Below, one piece after another: positions 34,733 to 42,092 of a stretch of DNA of 64,000 nt (its first letter is position 1; every line of letters begins with the position of its first letter). Made by a program: the position numbers and the translations under genes. The stretch comes from Kuafuiihalomonas sp039024635 (GTDB lineage Bacteria; Myxococcota; Kuafuiibacteriia; Kuafuiibacteriales; Kuafuiibacteriaceae): contig JBCCQA010000030.1 of assembly GCA_039024635.1 (NCBI GenBank), forward strand, positions 5,594-69,593. Direction: 5' to 3'. A model generated the notes under the pieces. It was given only the letters and a program-made list of their open reading frames with translations, had not been told where the DNA came from and ran no database searches.

Positions 34733-36286
34733 ATGTCGGAGAGGGATGAGGGGACCGCTCCGCGTCGGCTGCTGGGACCCGGCTATGTAGGTGGGCTGCA
34801 AGCCGACTTACTCTCGTCCGAGCTCAGTCTGGCCTTCCTCCGAAGCCTCTTCGCCCAAGCCTCCCAAGTCGGCCTGGGCTTCTTCGAAATCGAGCCCAAG
34901 ACCTCCAGGGTGCACATGGACGTCAACGCAGCCCGGCTGTTCGTCAGCGACAGTGGTCTTGCGGACGGACGGAGCGCCGAGCTGGCCCACTTCCTGGCCA
35001 TCTTCGAGCCCGAGCTGCGCTCGACCCTGGAGCGGGGTCTGGCCCACGGGCAGAGCATCGTGGCCGAGGGTCGGCTGCTGGGAGAGGGAACCCCCCTCTA
35101 CGTCTCGGTGACTTTGGGCGCCGAAGGCGGCCGCTTTTTCGGCCTGCTCCAAGATACCACGGTCCATCGCCGTGAGATGGCCCTGGCCCAGAACGCTCAG
35201 CGCCTGGAGTCCATCGGCCGGCTGGCGGGTGGCGTCGCCCACGACTTCAACAACCTCCTCACGACCATCCTAGGGAGCGCCGAGCTTCTGATGGACGAGT
35301 CGGACCCCGAAGAGATCCAGGCGCTGGCCGAGGAGATCGTCGCCGCCGGCGACCGCGGCCGAGAGCTGACCAAGCGACTCCTCACCCTCTCTCACCGGCA
35401 AGAGGGTCAGCGAAAGAAGACGGACTTGCCCGCCTGGATTCGGGCCTCGGTCGACCCTTGGCGACGTCTGATGGACGCCGGCGTGCGGCTCGATCTCGAC
35501 CTCCCGACGGATCGACTCGTGTCCTGGGTCGATCCCCATGGGCTCGAGCAGGTGATGCACAACCTCCTCGTCAACGCCCGGGACGCGACCGAAGGCGGAG
35601 GGCAGATCGAGATCTCCCTCGAACTGTCCGGACCTCCGCCCGGCGGAAGCGGTAGCCAATGGTGCACGCTCCGGGTCAGCGACGACGGCCCCGGAATGGA
35701 TCCCGAGGTTCAGGCCCGGGTCCTCGAGCCCTTCTTCACCACCAAGGCAGTCGGCGAAGGCACCGGCCTCGGGCTGTCTTCGAGCTTCGCGATCATTCGG
35801 GGCTTTGGCGGGCATCTCGAAGTCGACAGTCGGCCGGGACGAGGCACCCACGTTCGGATGTGGCTGCCGCTAACCGAGCAGGAGCCGACGGACGACTTAC
35901 CCGAGCGTTTGGAGATCGCGCCTCGACGTCACTCCATCCTCGTGTTGGAGGACGACAGAGCGGTGGGTCTCACCATGGCCAAGATGCTGGAGCGCCTCGG
36001 CTTTTCGGTCGTCCTCGTTCACGACGAAGCAGGGGCCTTCGAAGCCGTCCGGAGTCGGCGCATCGACCTGCTCGTTTCCGACGTGGTCATGCCCCAAACG
36101 ACGGGGCCCGAGGTGGTGAAGCGCCTCAAGGCCGAGTTCCCTCAGCTTCGGGTTCTGTTCGTCTCGGGCTACGCCGGCGGCGAGCTGGAGCGCCACGGTT
36201 GGGATCCCCAGACGCCGCTCTTGGCCAAGCCCTTCACCGCCGACGCGCTCCTGGCTCGAATTGCCGAGCAGCTCCCCGAGGCCTGA
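34733..36286 (+). CDS. Cytosolic hybrid histidine kinase with receiver domain
   Basis: A 517-residue soluble kinase without membrane helices. A PAS-like region (about 35-145) is followed by HisKA (GGVAHDFNN, phospho-acceptor His170), HATPase (N277/N281 in HNLLVNA, DDGPGM, GEGTGLGLSS), and a receiver domain (about 400-515) with phosphorylated Asp450 in LLVSDVVMP and Lys499. The receiver may take phosphate from the kinase or act in a relay. No DNA-binding output or partner regulator is adjacent, so this is an orphan hybrid kinase, a common type in myxobacteria. The hydrolase gene starts 54 bp downstream. The signal it senses is unknown. Confidence 0.93.
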   Translation: MSERDEGTAPRRLLGPGYVGGLQADLLSSELSLAFLRSLFAQASQVGLGFFEIEPKTSRVHMDVNAARLFVSDSGLADGRSAELAHFLAIFEPELRSTLERGLAHGQSIVAEGRLLGEGTPLYVSVTLGAEGGRFFGLLQDTTVHRREMALAQNAQRLESIGRLAGGVAHDFNNLLTTILGSAELLMDESDPEEIQALAEEIVAAGDRGRELTKRLLTLSHRQEGQRKKTDLPAWIRASVDPWRRLMDAGVRLDLDLPTDRLVSWVDPHGLEQVMHNLLVNARDATEGGGQIEISLELSGPPPGGSGSQWCTLRVSDDGPGMDPEVQARVLEPFFTTKAVGEGTGLGLSSSFAIIRGFGGHLEVDSRPGRGTHVRMWLPLTEQEPTDDLPERLEIAPRRHSILVLEDDRAVGLTMAKMLERLGFSVVLVHDEAGAFEAVRSRRIDLLVSDVVMPQTTGPEVVKRLKAEFPQLRVLFVSGYAGGELERHGWDPQTPLLAKPFTADALLARIAEQLPEA

Positions 36287-36340
36287 GCCCGACTCTAAGC
36301 CCCGGGCTTGCTTGCTTCGCGGCGAGCATGACGGCAGGGC

Positions 36341-37219
36341 GTGGGCGTGGAGATCCTGGACGTCCACAGCGTCGACGGGGCTCATTCCTCGCTCTTCGTC
36401 GGCGAAGGTCTCGAAGCCTCGGCTCCGCTCCTGTGGCTTCAGCCCGCCATGGGGGTCGAGGCGCGCTGGTACGCCCCCTTGGCTGAGCCCGCGGCCCGTC
36501 GGGGGCTCCGACTGGTTCGGGCCGACCTCCGAGGTCACGGGAGTTCCAGCCTTCGTCCCTCCCGGGCCGTGGACTTCGGCTTCCGAGACATCGTGGAGTT
36601 CGACCTTCCGGCTCAGCTCGCCGTCCTCGAGGCACGCTTCCCCGACGCGCCCGTCCTCCTGGCCGGCCACAGCCTGGGCGGCCTCCTGAGCCTGCTTTTT
36701 GGAGCTCGGCGTCCCGGCCAGGTGGAGGGCGTCGCCTGTCTGGCCGCGGGCTCCATTTACCACCGCGCGTGGAAAGGAGGCCCCTACCCGAGCGCGGGCG
36801 TCTGGGTTGCGACTCAGTCCATGGGCCTCTTGGCCCGGGCCATGGGGTGGTTCCCGGGAAGCCTGGTTGGCTTCGGGGGTCGAGAATCCCGCGACCTGAT
36901 GAGGGACTGGTCTCGTCAGGCGCGGACGGGTCGTTTCAAGAGCAAGGGCCTGGACTACGACGTCGATCTTCGCCGCTGTCGGACTTCTTGTCTCTTCCTC
37001 TCCTTGGAGGGGGACAAGCTGGCGCCGACGGGCGCGGTGGACGATCTGGCTCGGCGGATACCGAGCCGTCGGGCCCATCGGATCCACTTGAGCGTCCCGG
37101 ACCTTTCCCGGCCCCACTTCGATTGGGTCAAGCGGGGTGACGCCATCTTGGAGGCGGTTCAGACCTGGCGCGCTAGCCGAGCTTCTCGAGCTCGCTCCGA
37201 AACCACGCGATGGGCGTAG
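36341..37219 (+). CDS. Alpha/beta hydrolase
   Basis: A 292-residue alpha/beta hydrolase. The nucleophile elbow is AGHSLGGLL (Ser), with ADLRGHGSS as the oxyanion-side segment; the catalytic His is probably in RPHFDWVK near the C-terminus. It could be an esterase, lipase or thioesterase; substrate is unknown. It begins with GTG at 36341 without a strong ribosome site, 54 bp after the hybrid kinase. The last 47 bp overlap the convergent DNA ligase gene. No signal peptide is visible, so it is likely cytosolic. Confidence 0.82.
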   Translation: MGVEILDVHSVDGAHSSLFVGEGLEASAPLLWLQPAMGVEARWYAPLAEPAARRGLRLVRADLRGHGSSSLRPSRAVDFGFRDIVEFDLPAQLAVLEARFPDAPVLLAGHSLGGLLSLLFGARRPGQVEGVACLAAGSIYHRAWKGGPYPSAGVWVATQSMGLLARAMGWFPGSLVGFGGRESRDLMRDWSRQARTGRFKSKGLDYDVDLRRCRTSCLFLSLEGDKLAPTGAVDDLARRIPSRRAHRIHLSVPDLSRPHFDWVKRGDAILEAVQTWRASRASRARSETTRWA

Positions 37220-38696
37220 CCTGCTCCGGCGTCTTGTCGGGCCGCTCCCGCCTGAAACGAGCGAAGCGAAGGGCGAGGCCGCCCGGGTAGCGCGGCGAAG
37301 TCTGCACGCCACTGAAGGCGATCTCGACGACGCGGACGGGTCGTAGATGGACCACGTGCTCGTCTCGCGCCTGGGCCAAGGTCAAGAAGTCCTTGGTCTG
37401 GGCCTCGAGTCGGGCATCGCTGAGACCCTTGAAGGTCTTCCCGAGCATCACGAAACCGCCTTGGCCATCGGGAGCGCCCAAGTGCAGGTTGCTCAGCCAG
37501 CCCTTGCGACGACCCGAGCCCCATTCGGCGGCGAGGACGACGAGGTCGACGGTGTGGGCCTGCTTGAGCTTGAGCCAGTGAGCGCCCCGCCTTCCGGCTT
37601 CGTAGAGGCTGCGCCCGCTCTTGGCCATCGCGCCTTCGTGGCCGGCCTCGAAGGATGCGGCGACGAAGCGAGCCGCCGCTCCGGGGTCTGGCGCCAGCAG
37701 CCGAGGGGGCTGAAGCACTTCCGGCACGACTTTCAGACCCTCGATCCGTTCTCGAAGCGTTCGGTCGAGGAGACACTCGCCGTCCAGATGGAGCAGGTCG
37801 AAGGCGAAGAGAGACAGGGGAAGGCTCCCTCGCAAGGCGGCGGGGCCCGACTTGCGACCGAAGCGGCGCATGGTGGTCTGAAAGGGCTTGGGTCGACCAT
37901 TCGCTTCCAGCGCGATGACTTCGCCGTCCAGGACCAGACTTCGAACGGGCAGGGCGCGCACCAAGTCTACGACTTCCGGGACGGCTTCCGTCACTTCGTT
38001 CAGGAGCCGGCTGAACACGCGAACCTCGTTCCCCTCCCGGTGGATCTGGACGCGGGCACCGTCGAGCTTACGTTCGAACACCCAGCCCTCGTCTTGAGCG
38101 AAGACCTCCTCCAGTGACTCGGCGGGCTGGGCGAGCATGGGCTGGATGGGTCGGAAGAGCTCGAGGTTGAATCGCTGCAGGCCGGCCACGCCGTCTCGAG
38201 CCGCCGTCTCGGCCACCGTTCGGAGGTCGCCGGTCAGCATCTGGGCGCGCCGTACGAGGGTGGTATCGAGTCCAAAGGCGGCCGCCAGGGCGTCCAAGAC
38301 CAGACTCTCCAGGGCGCCCTGGCGAGGTTCCCCCAGCCAGAGGCGGATCAAGAAGCCCTGTTCGAGTGGGCTACATCGCGCCAAGAGTTGATGAAGACCG
38401 GCCTTGCGGGCTCGGGCCGAGCCTGAGCCCGAGAGTTCTCTCAGCTTCACGTGGGCTGCCTCGACCTCTTGAACGTCGAGGCAGGCTTCGGGCGCGGGCG
38501 TGGGATTCAAGGCCCGTAGCGTGGCGGGACCGACGCCTAGCTTTCCGCCCGGGAGAACGCCTGCCAACCAGCTCGCCGCCAAGCCAACGTCCTTGGGTCG
38601 ACCTCGCAGCACGCCAGCCAGGTATTGGATCTTGTCCTTCCGAGAGCGGGTCTCGGAAGATGCCTTTGAGACCCGGGCCAGTTCCAGAAGCTTCAT
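37173..38696 (-). CDS. ATP-dependent DNA ligase (LigB/archaeal-like)
   Basis: A 507-residue ligase of the archaeal/mycobacterial LigB type. The adenylation motif ERKLDGARVQ has the Lys that carries AMP (near residue 210). DGEVIAL is the next conserved motif, and WLKLKQ supplies motif V. A DNA-binding N-terminal domain (residues 1-170) and an OB-fold C-terminal domain (about 400-507) frame the core. It is distinct from the NAD-dependent replicative LigA and the Ku-linked LigD; it likely acts in repair. The start ATG at 38696 has a CGAGG ribosome site. A TAGTGT hexamer lies 18 nt before it. It diverges from the quinone oxidoreductase gene. Confidence 0.93.
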   Translation of the reverse strand: MKLLELARVSKASSETRSRKDKIQYLAGVLRGRPKDVGLAASWLAGVLPGGKLGVGPATLRALNPTPAPEACLDVQEVEAAHVKLRELSGSGSARARKAGLHQLLARCSPLEQGFLIRLWLGEPRQGALESLVLDALAAAFGLDTTLVRRAQMLTGDLRTVAETAARDGVAGLQRFNLELFRPIQPMLAQPAESLEEVFAQDEGWVFERKLDGARVQIHREGNEVRVFSRLLNEVTEAVPEVVDLVRALPVRSLVLDGEVIALEANGRPKPFQTTMRRFGRKSGPAALRGSLPLSLFAFDLLHLDGECLLDRTLRERIEGLKVVPEVLQPPRLLAPDPGAAARFVAASFEAGHEGAMAKSGRSLYEAGRRGAHWLKLKQAHTVDLVVLAAEWGSGRRKGWLSNLHLGAPDGQGGFVMLGKTFKGLSDARLEAQTKDFLTLAQARDEHVVHLRPVRVVEIAFSGVQTSPRYPGGLALRFARFRRERPDKTPEQATPIAWFRSELEKLG

Positions 38697-38750
38697 CCGG
38701 TCGCCTCGGACCCCACACTAGGACGGGCGCTCGAGCTCGCAAAAGAAGAG

Positions 38751-38778
38751 TTGGGCCAAAGGCGCCCCATGCTAGCGT
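38751..38778 (+). promoter_or_regulatory. Candidate promoter for the quinone oxidoreductase gene
   Basis: TTGGGC (38751-38756) and TAGCGT (38773-38778) are 16 bp apart; TAGCGT ends 8 nt before the ATG at 38787. Confidence 0.33.
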
Positions 38779-38786
38779 CCGCCCCC

Positions 38787-39767
38787 ATGAAGGCCGTGGT
38801 CTGCACCGAGCTCGGTGGTCCTGAGCAGCTTCAGCTTCAGGACCTGCCCGAGCCCACTCCGGGACCGGGCGAAGTGCTGATTCGGGTGGAAGCCGCCGGC
38901 GTGAACTTCCCCGACGTCCTGATGATCAAGGGCGAGTACCAGTTCCAGGTCCCCCCGCCCTTCGTTCCCGGTCACGAGCTGGCGGGCCGAGTGGAGGCCC
39001 TGGGCGAAGGCGTGACCGGTCTGGAGCGAGGCCAGCGCGTGGTGGCCAACCTGCCTTGGGGGGCCTTCGCCGAGCTGGCGACCGTGGTCGCGGACGCCGT
39101 CATCCCGCTTCCGGATGCCCTCAGCGCGGAGCAGGGCGCGGCCATGCTGTTGACCTATGCGACCTCCCACTACGCTCTGCGGCTTCGGGCCCAGCTTCGG
39201 CGGGACGAGACGCTCGTTGTCTTGGGCGCGGCCGGAGGCGTCGGCGCGGCCGCGGTTCAGATCGCCAAGGCCATGGATGCTCGGGTCATCGCCTGTGCAA
39301 GCTCCCCCGAGAAGCTGGCCTTCTGCCGGCGCATGGGCGCCGACGAGCTCATCGATTATCGACAGGAGGATCTGAAAGAGCGGATCAAGGTCCTCACGGG
39401 CGGACAGGGGGCGGACGTGGTCTATGACCCGGTCGGAGGGTCCTTTGCCGAGGCCGCGCTTCGGGCCACCAACTGGGATGGTCGCTACCTGGTCGTGGGC
39501 TTTGCCTCGGGCGAGATCCCCAAGATCCCTCTCAATCTGCCGCTCCTCAAGGGATGCCAAATCATGGGCGTGTTCTGGGGGGCCTTCGCCACTCGGGAGC
39601 CGGACCGCCATCGGGAGGGCGTGCACGAGCTCTTCGAGATGGCGAGCCAAGGGCAGCTCGAAGCCCACGTGGACGCGATCTATCCTTTCTCGGAGGCGAA
39701 TCGCGCCCTTTTGGACCTGGCCGAGCGAAGGGTCCGGGGCAAGGTTCTCATGCGTCCCGAGCGGTAG
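38787..39767 (+). CDS. Zinc-independent quinone oxidoreductase (MDR superfamily)
   Basis: A 326-residue medium-chain reductase. The N-terminal GroES-like domain has GVNFPDVLMIKG, and the Rossmann domain has GAAGGVGAAAVQIAK. Catalytic zinc ligands are absent, as in NADPH:quinone oxidoreductases (QOR). It would reduce quinones or enones with NADPH. The ATG at 38787 is taken as start; the frame extends to 38751, but the promoter-like TAGCGT and TTGGGC occupy that stretch. The gene is 90 bp from the divergent DNA ligase start. No regulator or partner gene is adjacent. Confidence 0.9.
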   Translation: MKAVVCTELGGPEQLQLQDLPEPTPGPGEVLIRVEAAGVNFPDVLMIKGEYQFQVPPPFVPGHELAGRVEALGEGVTGLERGQRVVANLPWGAFAELATVVADAVIPLPDALSAEQGAAMLLTYATSHYALRLRAQLRRDETLVVLGAAGGVGAAAVQIAKAMDARVIACASSPEKLAFCRRMGADELIDYRQEDLKERIKVLTGGQGADVVYDPVGGSFAEAALRATNWDGRYLVVGFASGEIPKIPLNLPLLKGCQIMGVFWGAFATREPDRHREGVHELFEMASQGQLEAHVDAIYPFSEANRALLDLAERRVRGKVLMRPER

Positions 39768-39854
39768 GGTGGGGTGGCTCGAATCGAGTCGGTTCACTGC
39801 AGCTTGGTATCCATCGTTCGACCACCGGGCCGAGAAGCGTCATGATGGCGACAG

Positions 39855-40208
39855 GTGATCACCGGCGCCTCCATACCGCTCAGCTTCCTGGCCGGAGCAC
39901 AGCGCGGCGCGGCCCCGACTCCGGTTCAGCCCGTGCCGACCGGAGCCACGGCAAGCGCCGCGGTGGGCGCCGTGACCGGTCCGGCCCCGGTGCGTCGTCG
40001 CGTTCCTGGACTTGACGAGCCTCGCCCTGTGGCGACGGCCCGGGAGTCGGCCAAGAGCCAGGCCTGGCACCGCGACGCCTTCGAAGGGGAGCTCGACGCC
40101 CGTCAGCGAGGGCTACTCACCTTGCTCATGGCGCGTCGAGTGGCGGCTCGTCGGAGCTATCGACGTCAACGGGACGTTTTGTTGACGCCTCGTCGAAGCG
40201 ACGGGTGA
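39855..40208 (+). CDS. Small hypothetical protein
   Basis: A 117-residue open frame with an Ala/Pro/Gly-rich low-complexity N-terminal half and an Arg-rich tail. The middle (WHRDAFEGELDARQRGLLTLL) may form helices. Its codon third positions are GC-rich like those of neighbouring genes, which supports coding. It starts with GTG at 39855 and its last 83 bp overlap the convergent CoA-transferase gene. No domain is recognised, and the overlap lowers the confidence; it may not be expressed. Confidence 0.45.
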   Translation: MITGASIPLSFLAGAQRGAAPTPVQPVPTGATASAAVGAVTGPAPVRRRVPGLDEPRPVATARESAKSQAWHRDAFEGELDARQRGLLTLLMARRVAARRSYRRQRDVLLTPRRSDG

Positions 40209-42036
40209 CTCGGTAGACGCCCTCTTCGCGGTCGAAGACGACCCGGTGCTTCAGGCGTCGGTGCAGTCCGAGCATGGCCGTGTTTTCGGGCATGATCTCC
40301 GAAGTGAAGCCTGCGATGCCTACTCTCTTCGCGTGCTGGGCCAGTCTTCGCTGGAGGTGAGAAGCGATACCTAACCGCCGAAACTCCTCGTGCACGACCA
40401 CCGCCGTCTCGGCGATGTTGGTTCGCGGGTTGAGCTCGTATCGAGCCACGGCCACCAGCCGTCGGCCCAGACCGATCGACTCGAAAACGGCGAGGGCCAT
40501 CCTTCGTTCGTAGTCCACGCAGCACAGCTCGGCCGCCTCTCGGTGGCCCATGGCCGTCTTGGTGTTGAAGTAACGGGTGTATACTGTGTCAGGGCGGTGA
40601 CTGTAGAAGAACTCCTGAAGGTGCCGCTCGTCGGTCCCTCGAAGAGGCCGCACTCGGAGGCGATGGGGGCCAAACTCGACCCATTCGTCCAGCTCTTGAG
40701 GGTAGCGATCCATCGACTGCTTGAGGATGGCCTCGTCTTCGCGGACGTAATGTCGCTTGCTGACGAAGCTCAAGAGATCCGCCCGGACATCGGGGTGGGC
40801 GATGTTGATGAGGGCGATCGCGCGCTCTCTGATGTTCTTGCCGTGCAAATAGGCCACCCCGTACTCGGTCACCACGTAGTGGACGTCGCCCCGGGAGGTG
40901 ACCACGCCGGTCCCCTCGTCCAGGTGGGGCACGATGCGGCTGATGGCGCCGTCTTTGGCGGTCGAAGGGAGGGCGATGATGGGCTTTCCGCCCCGGCTCA
41001 TGGCCGCCCCCCTGATGAAGTCGACCTGTCCGCCGATGCCGCTATAGAACTGGTAGCCCACGCTGTCCGCCGCCACCTGTCCGGTCAGGTCGACCTGCAG
41101 CGCCGAGTTGATGGCCACCACCCGGTCGTTCTGCGAAATCACTCGAGGGTCGTTCACGAAGTCCGAAGGATGAAAGCTGATGCTCGGATTGTCGTCCACG
41201 AAATCGTAGAGCGCTTTCGATCCCATGCAGAAGCTGGTGACGGTCTTCCCGGCCATGACCGACTTCTTCTTGTTCGTGACGACACCTCCCTCGCACAGGC
41301 TCAAGATCCCGTCGCTGAACATCTCGGTGTGGACCCCCAGGTCTCGCTTGTCCTCGAGGAAGCCGAGGAGGGCGTTGGGAATGGCTCCAATCCCGAGCTG
41401 TAGGCAGGAGCCGTTGTCTATCAGGCGGGCGACCTGACCGCCGATGCGGATCGCCACATCTGCAGGCGGCTCGTCATCCAGGGTCAGAAGCTCTTTGTCT
41501 TCCGGTATCCAGCCATCGACCCGATCCGCATGCACCAGCGTGTCACCGTGGGTCCGGGGCATGTGGGGATTGATCTCGGCCAGGACGAGCTTGGCGCCCT
41601 CCAGCGCCGCGGTCTGAATGTCGACGTGAATCCCCATCGAGCACCAGCCGTGGCGGTCCGGGGGTGAAAGACTCAGGCAGGCCACGTCGACTCGACGTCG
41701 ACCCGATCGCATCAAGCCGGGAATTTCGCTCAAGAAGATGGGCGTGTAGTCGGCGCGGCCCTCGTTCACGGCCTGCCGCGTATTGGCCCCGATGAAGAAG
41801 GCGTTGTGGCGGAAGCTGTCCTCGAGACCGGGCCGACAGTAGTCGGCGTGGCCGAGGGTCAAGAGGTGGACGACCTCGACGTCTCGAAGCTCGACGCCCC
41901 GCTCGGCCAAGGCGCCGACCAAGGTCCGGGGCTGGGCACAGCCCGAACCGACGAAGACCCGCTGTCCGGACCGGACCCGGCCTGCGGCTTCGGTCGCCGT
42001 CGTCTTCTTGGATTCGAAGCGCGTTCGCCAGCTCAC
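40126..42036 (-). CDS. Acetyl-CoA hydrolase/transferase fused to GNAT acetyltransferase
   Basis: A 636-residue two-domain protein. Residues 1 to about 440 form a family I CoA-transferase of the 4-hydroxybutyrate/acetyl-CoA transferase kind: catalytic Glu in HTEMFSDGIL near residue 238, GIGGQVDFIRGA, and VTEYGVAYLHG. The last 190 residues are a GNAT domain (RRLGIASHL is the acetyl-CoA loop; FTSEIMPENTAMLGLHRRL is the motif B region). Fusion of the two is seen in some Proteobacteria; the GNAT part might regulate the transferase or act on another protein. The start is GTG at 42036, with a palindrome directly before it. It follows the repeat lipoprotein operon on the same strand. Confidence 0.9.
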   Translation of the reverse strand: MSWRTRFESKKTTATEAAGRVRSGQRVFVGSGCAQPRTLVGALAERGVELRDVEVVHLLTLGHADYCRPGLEDSFRHNAFFIGANTRQAVNEGRADYTPIFLSEIPGLMRSGRRRVDVACLSLSPPDRHGWCSMGIHVDIQTAALEGAKLVLAEINPHMPRTHGDTLVHADRVDGWIPEDKELLTLDDEPPADVAIRIGGQVARLIDNGSCLQLGIGAIPNALLGFLEDKRDLGVHTEMFSDGILSLCEGGVVTNKKKSVMAGKTVTSFCMGSKALYDFVDDNPSISFHPSDFVNDPRVISQNDRVVAINSALQVDLTGQVAADSVGYQFYSGIGGQVDFIRGAAMSRGGKPIIALPSTAKDGAISRIVPHLDEGTGVVTSRGDVHYVVTEYGVAYLHGKNIRERAIALINIAHPDVRADLLSFVSKRHYVREDEAILKQSMDRYPQELDEWVEFGPHRLRVRPLRGTDERHLQEFFYSHRPDTVYTRYFNTKTAMGHREAAELCCVDYERRMALAVFESIGLGRRLVAVARYELNPRTNIAETAVVVHEEFRRLGIASHLQRRLAQHAKRVGIAGFTSEIMPENTAMLGLHRRLKHRVVFDREEGVYRVTRRFDEASTKRPVDVDSSDEPPLDAP

Positions 42037-42039
42037 GGT

Positions 42040-42060
42040 CGCGTCCTAGCAAAGGACGCG
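42040..42060 (-). promoter_or_regulatory. Perfect palindrome over the -10/start region of the CoA-transferase-GNAT gene
   Basis: CGCGTCC (42040-42046) and GGACGCG (42054-42060) are perfect inverted arms around a 7-nt centre. On the minus strand, TAGGAC (42048-42043) overlaps one arm and ends 6 nt before the GTG start at 42036. It could be an operator covering the promoter or, in an mRNA with a leader, a hairpin hiding an AGGA ribosome site. It also sits 32 bp downstream of the repeat lipoprotein operon, so terminator use is a third option. Confidence 0.4.
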
Positions 42061-42092
42061 GCCGCGGCGAAGCGCGTCGATGCGGGGGCGCC

